Positions 36,640 to 47,307 of a stretch of 64,000 nt of DNA are shown in pieces (the first letter of the stretch is position 1; every line of letters starts with the position of its first letter). The stretch covers positions 102,072,239-102,136,238 of the forward strand of contig NC_081413.1 of NCBI RefSeq assembly GCF_030272615.1. Reading direction: 5' to 3'. Below the pieces are notes generated by a model. It had not been told where the DNA came from, searched no databases, and was given only the letters and a program-made list of their open reading frames with translations. The translations under genes were made by a program, and so were the position numbers. Source of the DNA: Cryptomeria japonica (Eukaryota; Streptophyta; Pinopsida; Cupressales; Cupressaceae).

Positions 36640-37200
36640 GTTCATCTGGAAAAGCATCATCTATGGCTGTAGGATCTTCATGTAACTAAAGCTTGAAAGA
36701 TAATCTGCAGCCACATTGGACTTTCTTGGTTTATCAATAACTGTGATATCAAATTCTTGCATCAATAATAACCAGTGAGCTAATCTACCAGTAATTGAAG
36801 GCTTATTCATGAGATATATGGTCGCAGCATGATCAGTATGCACAAATATGGGATACCCTATTATATAGTGCCTGAATTTGTTGAGTGCATATATAACTGC
36901 TAACATTTCTTTTTCAGTGACTGTGTAATTTAACTCAGGCCCCTGCAATTTCTTGCTAATATAATATATTGCACTCTCCAAGTTATCAACCTTTTGTCCT
37001 AAGACTACTCCTATTACATAATCGAATGCATCTGTATGAATTTGAAAGGGTAAAGACCAATTCAAACCTTTAAGAACTGGTGCTTGGGTCAAAGCATGCT
37101 TGAGCTTTAAAAAAGCTTCATTGCATGAAGAAGTCCATTTAAATTCCATATCCTTGGTAAGTAGAGAATATAAGGGACTTGCAATTTTCCTGAAATCTCT
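36640..37200 (-). pseudogene. pol: Gypsy C RNase H
   Basis: QIHTDAFDYVIGVVLGQ (Asp), LNYTVTEKEMLAVIYAL (Glu), FVHTDHAATIYLMNKP (Asp) and NVAADYLSSF (Asp) are all present in one open frame of 162 codons. This is the usual gypsy RNase H, close to the Athila pattern. It degrades the RNA template during reverse transcription. Confidence 0.88.
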
Positions 37201-38330
37201 GATAAACCTTCAATAATATCCAGTATGACCAAGAAAACTTCTGACATATTTTTGCTTTACCAGTGCATTGATATTTTGAATAACTTTATTTTTTGTTGGT
37301 TCAACATGTATTCCTTTTATAAAGATATGATGACCAAGGACTATACCTTTTTGCATCATAATGAAGCACTTCTCACTGTTTAATGACAAACTATAGTCTT
37401 CACACCATTCCAAAACTTTCTTTAGGTTCTCTAATGCTTCTTCAAATTCAGAACCATAAGTTGTAAAGTCGTCCATATAAATTTTCATGATGTCTTGGGA
37501 ACTATCTGAAAATATGCTTATCACTACTCTTTGAAAGGTGGCTGGAGAATTACATAATCCAAAAGGAAGAACACAATATGCATATGCTCCCTAAGGACAA
37601 GTAAATGTAGTCTTCTCTTGGTCCTCTGGGGCTATCTGAATTTGGTTGTAGCCACTGAATCCATCAAGAAATCAAAAGTATCTCTTCCCAGCCAAAGAGT
37701 CTAATACCTGATCCACAAATAGCAATGGAAAATGATCTTTTCTTGTTGCTAAGTTAAAAGCTCTATAATCAACACATACTCTCCATTTTCCTCCTTTCTT
37801 AGGAACTATTAGCAAAGGTGATACCTATTGACTATCAGAGATAGGATAGATAAACCCAGCCTTTAACAACTTCTGCAATTCCTCTTTAACTTTTTGTTTT
37901 AATGCAGGATTGATTCTTCTTTGTGGCTATATAAGTGGGCTACAATCTTCTTTTATGTAGATACGGTGGGTACAAACTGTGGGATCGATTCCATGCATGT
38001 TTATGACATTTAAGCAATTCCATAAGTGCTATTTTTTTAGTATTTGCAAGATCACTGTTGATATTCAAATATTTATTCAAATCAGCTTCTATTTTGATAG
38101 TAAGATCAATCTGGGATATATCAGAAAAATGAGAAGTATAGACTTCCTGCAGCAAGAGAGTATCCAATATATCAGTGGTTGCAGGAAAGTCTAAATCTGC
38201 AATATTTGGTACCAACCCCTGCAATTCATGTTCTTGTTTTAACTCATTTGTCAAAATTTTATAAAGAATTGAGTCTTCATCATGGAATTGCATGAATGGT
38301 CCTCTATTAATCATCATAAGGTGATTAATT
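37200..38330 (-). pseudogene. pol: Gypsy C reverse transcriptase
   Basis: Blocks on the minus strand: KKGGKWRVCVDYRAFN, FLDGFSGYNQIQIAPED (catalytic Asp), YCVLPFGLCNSPATFQR, KIYMDDFTTYG (catalytic Asp pair) and GIHVEPTKNKVI. Stops replace Trp in TCPWG (TAG near 37590) and Arg in GYYRRF (TGA, about 37210). The part 37940-38317 is the spacer between protease and RT. YMDDF is the usual form in this lineage. Confidence 0.88.
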
Positions 38331-38365
38331 GAGTCAACTCCCTTGGATTATTCTCCCAAAGTAGG

Positions 38366-39066
38366 TCAAACGGCTTGTTGTTGATCAAATTGGGGCTGAG
38401 CAGGAGAATACAAAGGTAATGTTTTTGTAGAGTTCCCATCTGAAATAGTCATATCCTCTGATCTACATCCAATATATGCATCAGTCGTGGCAAGCCAAGG
38501 TCTTCCCAAAATCACCGAATATCCTCCTAATGTCGCCTTTGGAGACAAAATCATAAATTCTACATGGTATTCCCAAGAATGCAAAGTAACAACCACATCT
38601 CCAATCATACCATCAGGTCGAACTGTAGAGCTGTCAGCAAGCTGTAGGATTGTAGGTGTAGGTCTGAGACTATTGATTTCAAGCCACTGCATTACTTCTC
38701 TTGTCATCACATTAATGGTTTCCCCTAAATCAATTAAAACATTCCTTATCCGAGTGCCATTAATGACTATATTCACAACAGGACTACCAGGATCAGAATA
38801 TTTAGGAATTGAAACCTTTCCTAGCATAATATCTGCCAGTTGACCCATCACATGCACTATTTGCAGATCCTTCTTCTTCCTGCCAGGTTTTTTTTAGACA
38901 TGCCTCCCTAAGTGCCTTATTGTATATAGGAACATCTTTTATTTCTTGTAACAATGGGATTTTAATACATACATGTTCTAGTTGATCTATGATATCAAAA
39001 CCTTGCTCTTGTTCTGTAAGAACTTCTTTTTCTTGCAATCTCTAGGGAAATGGGGGTAGTCTCTAT
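38366..39066 (-). pseudogene. pol: Gypsy C protease
   Basis: 38857-38366 is open and contains VLIDLGETINVM, the active-site block in the D-L-G form seen in Athila-type elements, then VEFMILSP and VILGRPWLATTDAYIG at the usual distance. The preceding frame (39038-38802) has HVCIKIPLLQEIKDVPIY, the conserved block upstream of protease. It processes gag-pol. Confidence 0.82.
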
Positions 39067-39069
39067 TTT

Positions 39070-40794
39070 TGAGGTATTGTGGTTGTTGGATTAGAGATTT
39101 CTTGTTCATCTTGAATTTTAGTTATAATTGGAGGAAATGGATTAGGCAGATTTGTCCTGGATCTGAGGTGAATATCATTTATAGATAGAGAATAGGTTGG
39201 GTATTGATTAGGATCAGCTGAATAAACTTGTTGTTGTTGCTGAGATTTAATATTAGGATTTGGCATTGGCTAAGTGGGCAACTGCATTGGTTTACATGGA
39301 ACAATAGTGGTTGCAGGGGGAGGCATTATTGCAGGCGGTTGTGGTTGTTGAATAGGCTATTGATAACTAGAAGATTGGGTAGTCCATGGTTGACTCCCCC
39401 TCCATTGAGGAGTGGGTTGCCAATTCCCTTGAAACTGGTTCCCTTGTGCCTGAGGTGGATACCAATTTCCCTGTGGTTGCTGCCACTATGGCATTTGACT
39501 AACAAAATGCTGCCCTTGGCCTTGAGGACCATACAAGTTTGGATAATTACCAAAATTTTGAGCATATGGTGATTGCCATTGATTATTTGGAACATAAGAA
39601 TTTCCACTATAACCAGAAAAAGTTGATCTGGAGGCATACCTTGTCTTTGGAAATTTTGTCTTCTTTAAGAAACATAGAAAACTTGTTCATCCTCACCTTG
39701 CATTGGCTTGAAGTCAAGAACCTCAATATTTGCAACCATTTTACATCTGCAGTCCTTTTTTCTTTGTCTACAATGAGGACAAAATTCTGCAAGAAATGCA
39801 TCATCTTCTTCATGCTTTTTCTTAGCTAAGAGTGTATCCAACTAAGTAGCCATATTGTTTATGATTTCCTCCTTAAATTCCTTCAACAAATGGCTAAGTT
39901 CCATTCTAGAAACTCCAGTACTAGATGTTGATGATGGAACTCCTGGCTTGAAATGCCTATTTTTTTAGAAGCTGATCTAGAATACTTCTTTCAAATTTGT
40001 CCTATTTCATTCCATGTAGATTGTGTAATGCCACCTCCTCCCATAAGATCCAAAGCATCAGTACATTCATCACTGATTCCTCTTAAAAATATCAGCTTAA
40101 GGGAATCTTCATTTAGAGTGCTATGCTTGGACTTTTTGACACTAAACACAAACCTTTCCAAGTAATCCTCAAGACTCATCTTCTTTCTGTGTCATTCTAA
40201 AAATATCATCCCCATGGCGATCAGTGCCTCTACAATAGTCTTTATAATTTTCAAGAAACAATCGTTTCATCTCATCCCATGTATTGATTGTGCTACTACC
40301 CAAACTCATAAACCATCTTAAAGATGATTCTTTCAAAGTGGTAGGAAATATTTTCAGTCTATGGGCATCTATAGTATAATCAAAACTCCTACAGAGAACA
40401 TCAAACTCAAATAGAAATGTGTCTAGATCCTCTGTCACTAATCCATAGAATTTAGGGAGGGAAGAAGCTGGAATGTTCTTGAGATTAGCATTATCATGCT
40501 GATTAGATATGGGGAACTCAAATGTTGGGTCCAAACGTGGGGGTGGATTATTCCCACCAGGAGGTGGATTTCCTTGCATTGGACTTGTGGGGGGATTACC
40601 AAATGAAATTATTCTTCTGGTGGTCCAAAAAGGAAATGAAGGCTACCTTCAGGAAATTCAGATTCAGGGTGGTTCAAGTTCTCTGGGGTTTGATAAAGTT
40701 CAACAAAAGGATTTATATCTAAAGAATTAATTTCTACATGATTAGGATGATTGGGTAGAAATCTACCTAGAATATCTCTTCTTTTCCTATGCAT
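39070..40794 (-). pseudogene. gag: Gypsy C gag
   Basis: The N-terminal part (40794-40609) ends in PEGSLHFLFGPPEE. The capsid domain follows (KFYGLVTEDLDTFLFEFDVL, LKIFPTTLKESSLRWF, WDEMKRLFLENY, LEDYLERFVFSVKKSK). Further down lie a Cys/His-rich block (CPHCRQRKKDCRCK, about 39770) and a Gln/Pro-rich tail. Frames are broken by stops and small shifts. Confidence 0.82.
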
Positions 40795-40887
40795 GCAAGT
40801 TCATAAATTTTTTCAAACAATCAGGTATGCCAAAACAATAATTAACTAAAAACTGAAAAGACAATAACCATAATAGGTTCTTAGTTT

Positions 40888-40916
40888 GACACCATCCTCG
40901 GCAATGACACCAAAAA
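40888..40916 (-). promoter_or_regulatory. Primer-binding site of gypsy C
   Basis: TTTTTGGTGTCATTGCCGAGG follows the 5' LTR on the minus strand, close to the TGGCGCCGTTGCCGGGGA site (tRNA-Asp type) of Tat/Athila elements. Confidence 0.75.
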
Positions 40917-42190
40917 TGTTCAACCCAACAATAAGAATAATAACTCTAGTTGAAGTCTCAACCTGAAGTTTGGACATTCACTTGGTAAAGTCACTATTTC
41001 CATAGCTAGTGTTCATTTGATTGTCAACCCATGGATGTAATACTTGAAATGGGTCTACACTATATATGAACTAAGTTCCTACAATAGCTACTGTGCATTA
41101 CTGCAACAACTAACTTCTATGCGGAAAAGATAAGCAAGAATTGAAACTATTGAAAGGCTATAGGAAAACTTCCGCATTAACATACATTCATTCAAGCAAT
41201 ATTGGCTAAGTTCAATGCTGCTAAATAGAAATTACTCTGTTTTGGTTTGGCTGCAGGAACAGTCAATGGATCTGTTTCCAATGGCTGTAGGAACAGTCAA
41301 TGCAAGAATGTCTACTGCAGCTAAAGAAGAAAACTAATCTTAACAAAGACACAGGAACACTCACCAAGTGGGCCCCCTTCGATGAGTGATTCCAGGCTTC
41401 CCAAAAACAACTCTAAGTGCTCAGAATAACATATTTTTATTCATTGTTCTTCAAAAGTCATTACATAATTCAACATCAAAAGAAAAACAAAACACTTGTA
41501 ACTTTATTTCTAAAATCCTCTGTTCTCTTTTCTCTCTTTTCTATCTAACCTACGAAAAGAGATAAAGACCTTTATTTAAAATAAAACAATTACTTTCTAT
41601 TACACAGATCACGCCAATTAGAAGAGGTGGATAACTAATCAAGAAAGGAAACAATCGGAGTTAAGTCACTAATAATGTGGATCTAAACCGAACCACAATC
41701 ATAACACATTGTGGCGGTATTTTCAACACTAATGTCTACTTGAGTAAGACATCAGTAAACATTGCACAATTACTTTTCCTCTATCATTCCTTACGCTCAT
41801 CAACATTTTTGTGGATTCGATCTTTCAGTCTCCTCCTTAAATATCTCCTACAGCAACTGGTGTGACAGGAGATCCTTCCCAACAGCATCAATTTATTCCT
41901 GTAATCTCAAAAAGAAAGAACATACAAGAACATACACATCTATTTTAATTAATCCAAACATATATTAATTTCACACATGATATTTCCTAAACAATCCGCA
42001 TGGTAACAGGAATGAATAACATGGCTACAGGAATAAACTAGCAAAGACAAAACATATTTTAATAGGTTTAGGGTAACATCTGAAATACATATAGTAAACT
42101 TCTGATACCTCATTACTACTATGTAAATCAAAATATGAGAAAAACTTAAGAGTTCTGAGGTTAAAAATATGCAAATGTCTCAACTCATCA
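40917..42190 (-). repeat. 5' LTR of gypsy C
   Basis: TG...CA ends on both strands, 1,274 bp, near-identical partner of 31220-32491. Confidence 0.92.
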
Positions 42191-43150
42191 AGACCTCCTG
42201 ATTTATCTCTTCCTTTGTATCTTCTGAAGTTATCCTTCCTATTATTGTCAGGACATCTGGATACAATATGACCTATTTTATTGCATGAGAAACACTTCAA
42301 GGGTAGTTTACCTCTGTACTTTCCTTTTCCTCTTAGCATTCTTCTTTCTATTAGGGCCTCAAGATCATCTTGCTCTTGTTCTTCAGATAACAAGTTGTCA
42401 TGTTCATGAGAATGACCGGTTCTTGCAGTAGAACTACTTCCAGTTTCTTTTCTTCTCATTGTTGGAGCAAGTGTCATGGAAGATTTGAAGGAAGCATCAA
42501 TCTTAGGCTTATTGTTATCATAGTTGCTAAGTTCAAAGGCAACTAGCTTACCGAACAGGGAGTCAAGTGTAACATTAACTGTTCCCAAAGATCTGAGTTC
42601 CTGAATTGCAAAAACCCTTATGGCATAATGTGATAGAAAGGTTCTCAGGATTTTTTTGACCACAACATCTTCTCCAAGTTTTCCTCCAATACTTTTGATG
42701 GAATTTACCACATCCTTCATTCTTTTGTTGTATTGTTCTATATTTTCTCCTTCTTGCATCCTCATCTCATCAAACTTGCCTCTCGCACTGTCCACCTAAT
42801 CCTTTTGTACATGAGGATCTCCTCCATAGAAAGTATTCAACTTATTCCACATCTCATAAGTTTTTTTTAGATCTTGAACCTCAGCATACTCGTTATCAGA
42901 TAGAGTACTAGCAATCATATCCATAGTTGCAATGTTATCTTGCTTCTCTTTGATCTGATCTCCAGTGAGAACCCCTATAGGTTCATTGTATTCTATGATT
43001 ACATGATTCTAGTAATGATCTCCTAGGATTCTTAGGTAGAGCTTCATTCTACCACACCATAATATGTAATTCTCCTTAGAGAACTTGGTGCCCTCCTTTC
43101 CATCATCTTGGATCTTTCCTTAAGTTGTTAAGCCCTTCTAAATCTAAGGA
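42191..43150 (-). pseudogene. gag: Copia B gag, cut by gypsy C
   Basis: UBN2-type capsid domain (YEMWNKLNTFYGGDPHV, EGENIEQYNKRMKDVV, LDSLFGKLVAFELSNYD) and an intact zinc knuckle CFSCNKIGHIVSRC followed by a basic stretch (RRYKGRDKSGG) up to the gypsy insertion at 42190. One TAG sits before VDSARGKFDE. Joining both sides of the gypsy insertion keeps the frame but skips the whole protease core, so that part had already been lost. Confidence 0.85.
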
Positions 43151-43155
43151 CCAGG

Positions 43156-43169
43156 GCTCTGATACCAAT
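43156..43169 (-). promoter_or_regulatory. Primer-binding site of copia B
   Basis: ATTGGTATCAGAGC follows the 5' LTR on the minus strand and matches the initiator-Met tRNA site of copia elements exactly. Confidence 0.88.
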
Positions 43170-44720
43170 TCTTGGTCCCAATCAATGCTGAGAGGGGAGG
43201 GGTGAATCAACACTATACTGATAATTACATATTTAACCTTAATCAAAACTTCTCAATCAAATTTAAAACTTATCCGTAAGCAGTATTGATAAGAAACATG
43301 CACAAAAAAAATGTAACACGCAAGACCACTAAGATTTATCACGTGGAAACCCAAAAGGGATAAAACCATGGTGTGAGCAAAAACTCACAAAATCTGCACT
43401 CTTCTGGAGTATGGCTGGTGAGGAGCCATCCATGTTAGGAGATTACAAAGACAATGTTAGGTGCCACCCGGTTAAGGTATTTTCTTTAAGGCTAGTTATA
43501 ACCTTTACCCTATTAGAAGTAGCCTTGTTAAAGGACTTAGAATCATCATTTAAGATGTGACCCGGTTAAGGAATTTTACAAAGGGACCTGTTAAAGTCTA
43601 CCTGGTTAAGGGATTTTACTATTGTAGTTATTAGAAAATAATAGAGAGAATGATATTCTATAAAAGCTACTCTTAGCTTAATCATATCCAAATGAATCTC
43701 TTCAGTTTGACCACTGATTACCCTTTCTCTACACTCTATCGGTGTTCTATTTCACACTTGCTTTGCACTCTTTCGGTGCTCTGCATTCTTTCTCTTCTCT
43801 TCACACTATCCAAGATTTTCACAATCTCTTCACCACTGTTCTATTCACTTAGCAGTTCTTCCCTCTTCTCATCTTGCTGGATCGCCTCTCCTCAGAATTG
43901 CACTTTGCAATTTTTACGATCAATCTTTTTGGTTTTTGCCAGAAACCTTCATACAAAACTCAGTAGATTTGAAATTCAAAACTTTCCAAATCTTCCCACA
44001 CTCTCTCTACATGCTCTCCATCAATTTTTCCAATGACTCATCCTTAACTGCCTCTACAACTCATAATTTCACCAACCTTTGGGTCATGTTTTGTCTTTTT
44101 AATTGCGTACCAAAAAATCCACACAAATATCACCTTAACTGATTTTTTACTGTAGTAAACTTCACTATCCATTTGTTTAATGATAGTTTTCCATTACTGA
44201 CACCTTTAGTCATTGCATCCAGCTTACTGGTCACCGCTCTGAGATTCCCAAAGGATATCATCCTTCAACCTGTATCACCAGTTCATCGGTGTAACTCTTC
44301 ACCTTTTTCCACCAGTCACTGATCATCAATTAGACTAATCACCTATCTGTCCAAAATGTTCTGGTCATGCATAAGACTACTAAATTTCAATCTGAGTCAC
44401 CTCTTGTGACCGCATCATCATTTCATCTGCTTCTTTGGAGAAACCAATCTCAATATCTATTGGGTGCTTGACTGACTAGTTGGCTACTTTGTTTTCCCTT
44501 TAACTGATTAGCCTTCTAAAAACACACTGCTTAAGTGTGTAAATGATGCATATTTGGGAAGCACTAAATCCTCCATATTGTTTCCAGCCATGAGTAAATC
44601 ATTGAGGTTTACCACATCGTCTTGCCTATGATCTTGGTCTTATTCACCAGTAAGTGTTGGTCATCGATGACAATACTAATCGATGAAATGGTTGTGCCAA
44701 CACCATTAGTTATGCCAACA
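43170..44720 (-). repeat. 5' LTR of copia B
   Basis: 1,551 bp, partner of 26601-28152. The plus-strand TG start is mutated to TC at 43170-43171. Confidence 0.88.
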
Positions 44721-45244
44721 TGTTCTTTAATTCCTTGATATTGGTGATATAGTTTATGTGAGTAAAAGAGCTTTCCAATTGTGATAAGTAGACTTTGTGC
44801 TATTTGCATATTTGGGAAATTTTCTGATGTTAAATGATTAGTGGTAGGCTTTGTAGTGTTGCTATTACTCATATTTTTAAGGGATTGGGAAATTATACTT
44901 GAAGACTTTGAGCTGCAAGTTAAATTTCTTATCATTTGTAATCATTAGCTTAGTTAGAATTACATTCAAGAAAGACTTTGTGCTTCTTGATTGCAAGTTT
45001 AGTTTTTTCATTTCTTTAAGTATCAAAAGTGATAGAGAATTGTAACAAAGTGGAGGGAGAATACATAAACTCTGAAAAAAAAGAGTTATATGCCCGAAAC
45101 TTACCCACAGATTTTAGTTTCTTGTTAATTAGAGAAGAAATTTCAAAGGGAACCTCCCCTTGCTGAGAGGAGAGATAAATTTCTCAACATAGTTGTGTGT
45201 GAATTATATATTTTGTCATTGGTATGCTAGTGAAAAAATATTCA
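44721..45244 (+). repeat. Left LTR of gag-only element A, second part
   Basis: Continues the LTR after the copia insertion and matches 48973-49495 along its whole length. It ends AATATTCA, followed by the primer-site-like sequence. Confidence 0.8.
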
Positions 45245-45251
45245 GCCAAGA

Positions 45252-45270
45252 TTTTTTTGGCAACTGTTGG
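45252..45270 (+). promoter_or_regulatory. Putative primer-binding site of gag-only element A
   Basis: tttttTGGCAACTGTTGGGGA just inside the left LTR resembles the TGGCGCCGTTGCCGGGGA primer site used by Tat/Athila-type elements, with several changes. Confidence 0.5.
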
Positions 45271-45382
45271 GGATACGATACGCATCCAAAAGCCTCATTC
45301 TTTTGGTTGAAGTATACTGGTATCCTATTCACTGTAATTCCTTTCCTTATAAGTTATCAAACTTTCACCAAGAATATGTAAA

Positions 45383-46947
45383 ATGGTTGCTCAAGGTCCT
45401 TGGGGGAATGGTTTTGGTCCATTGAACCTGACTCTACCCTTACACATTCTTCTTGATGGTTCACGAAAGAATTGTCCCAGGTTTTTGGGAGATGGTGCTC
45501 AACATCCTGATGAGCACATCGTTGCTTTTTATATTGCATGTGGTGCTCTTGGTGTTGAACATGAAGATGTATCTGTAAGGTTATTCATTGAAACCTTACA
45601 AAGTGTAGCAGCGATTGGTTTTACCATTTGCCTGATAACTCTATCCCCAACTGGGCTACTCTCAAAACAAGGTTTGAGGCAAGATTCAAACCTGCTAAAG
45701 ATGAGCATGCGCTCTTGGAGTAATTGACTCAAATGAAGAAGGAACAGCAAGAGCCCATGTGAGAATTTGTTTCTAAATTCAACAAGATGCATAACCGCAT
45801 CTCGGTTGCTCCTCAACCTACCACTGCAAATTTGAATTGCTTCTTTATCAATGCTAAGTCACCTGAGGTGAATTTCTTATTGAGAATAGCAGTTCCAAGA
45901 GACCTTGCAGATGCACAAACCTTAGCAATTGAGGTTGAAGATGATCTTATCATTGTGGGTAAGATAAAGATAGAGCCAAATGGGTCCAAAGAAAACTCTT
46001 CTTTGGGATCATGGTCTACTAAGAGAGTAGATACCATGGTGCAGAGGTTGGCTAATGAGTTTCTTGCCCTCAAAAAGAAAATAGCTCAAGGTGTATTTTC
46101 TTTCCCTTGTGAAGACATTCCTAGGAGGCCATATCCAAATATTGCTCCTAGTTATGTAGCTAGAAATCAGGACAAGCTTCCTTCATCACCAGAAGGGATT
46201 GCACTTGAGGCACCATCAACAAATGCATTAGTGGAGGACTCTAAATTTGAGAAAAGTGATCTTGTTGGTCTATTAAAAGAGGAGGAAGCAAATATAGCTG
46301 GCAACTCTCAAATCCAGTTTATGTAGTTCCAGAAATCTATTGAACAAAAAGAAAAGACCATGGCAAGTACCATGGAGGAGGACAATCACATCATGAGATG
46401 TGAAAAGGTGAATATGCATGAAGATCCCATTCAAGTTGAAATTAATTCTTTCATGCTCCAAGGTCATGAACTTGGACGTATCTTGCATAAGAGATCTACC
46501 CCAGAAATTGATGAAGATATTTTCATGAGCACTATAGAAGAGTTTTGTTCAAGTCTAGTTGACGATTCTCTCTAATCAAAAGTTGGTGAACATCCTACTA
46601 AAGAATACAATGAAATCATGTTTTCATCTTAATTGAATGAAGAATATCATTATGTTTAGCGTGAGGTGTTATGGTTGAAAAACTAGTTGTTCAAGTTGCA
46701 GCTAGTAAGAAGGATTCAGTCTTTGTATGATCAAGAGGATGTCCAATCAGACATCTTGCTTGGTTGGAGGCTAATGGAAATCCAAAGGTCCCACTTGTAC
46801 ATGATATTGGGGATATACTTGAGAAAGAAGCCAAAAAAGTATATTCAGCTAAGCAAGAGTGGTCTAGTTTCAAAACTCCACTTTGAGGCAGCAGCACATA
46901 TGATTCATCCCAAGAGGAAGGTGGATTTGTTCATATTTTTCAAGTAG
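45383..46947 (+). pseudogene. gag: Gypsy-type gag of element A, broken
   Basis: The frame starts at ATG 45383, where a retrotransposon gag domain is readable (DEHIVAFYIACGALGV, VRLFIETLQSVAA). It shifts by one base near 45610 and continues DWFYHLPD, KTRFEARF, QMKKEQQEP and FVSKFNKMHNRI. From 45787 to 46947 the frame is a single one with a few stops and gives a hydrophilic C-terminal part without zinc knuckle or protease. Gag forms particles. Replication would need pol proteins from another element. Stops and the frameshift show the copy is old. Confidence 0.75.
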
Positions 46948-47307
46948 TGTTGCATCAAGTTCTAGTACCCTTGTTCATGCTCCATCTATAAAAATTTTCT
47001 TATGATCATGCAACACATTGCAAGCTGCTAAAGAAAGACAACTATTTTGGAAAGCCCATGAATGGTTTCATTTAGGAAGGTTTCAGTTGTTAGTTAGTTT
47101 AGGTTAAGTTAGTTTTCTTTTCACTAAGTGTAGTTTCACAATCTTGGGTCTTGTTTTCAGTCATATCATCCTTCTTGTCATCTATGTCTTTGTCGCTTGA
47201 CTCTATAGCCCAATGGATACAAGAACTCAAAGTTCTGAATTCTACAAAGCTTCAAGTGGTGTAGCTTGTTCCCCAGTTAGAGCTAGTTGTTATCCTTGAT
47301 TTTGGTA
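46948..47307. other. 3' non-coding end of gag-only element A interior
   Basis: No frame. A purine-rich tract directly before the right LTR is not obvious, which makes the exact LTR start less certain. Confidence 0.4.

Larger units (their letters stand above)
31220..42190 (-). mobile_element. Ty3/gypsy element C (Tat/Athila-like), inserted in copia B
   Basis: Two LTRs of about 1.27 kb (31220-32491 and 40917-42190) enclose, on the minus strand, a primer site, gag, protease, RT, RNase H, integrase and an extra ORF, then a polypurine tract. Flanks are tgacc (31215-31219) and agacc (42191-42195), a 5-bp duplication with one change. The element has several stops and frameshifts. The first 205 bases of the LTRs differ at 10 positions by eye, so it is moderately young relative to its surroundings. 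Confidence 0.92.
26601..44720 (-). mobile_element. Ty1/copia element B, inserted in gag-only element A
   Basis: 3' LTR 26601-28152, 5' LTR 43170-44720, minus strand. Flanking bases are tgttt (26596-26600) and tgttc (44721-44725), and the empty site in the other LTR reads tgttc. They are therefore a 5-bp duplication with one change. Internal order: primer site, gag, (protease missing), integrase, RT, RNase H, polypurine tract. A gypsy element occupies 31220-42190. Confidence 0.9.
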
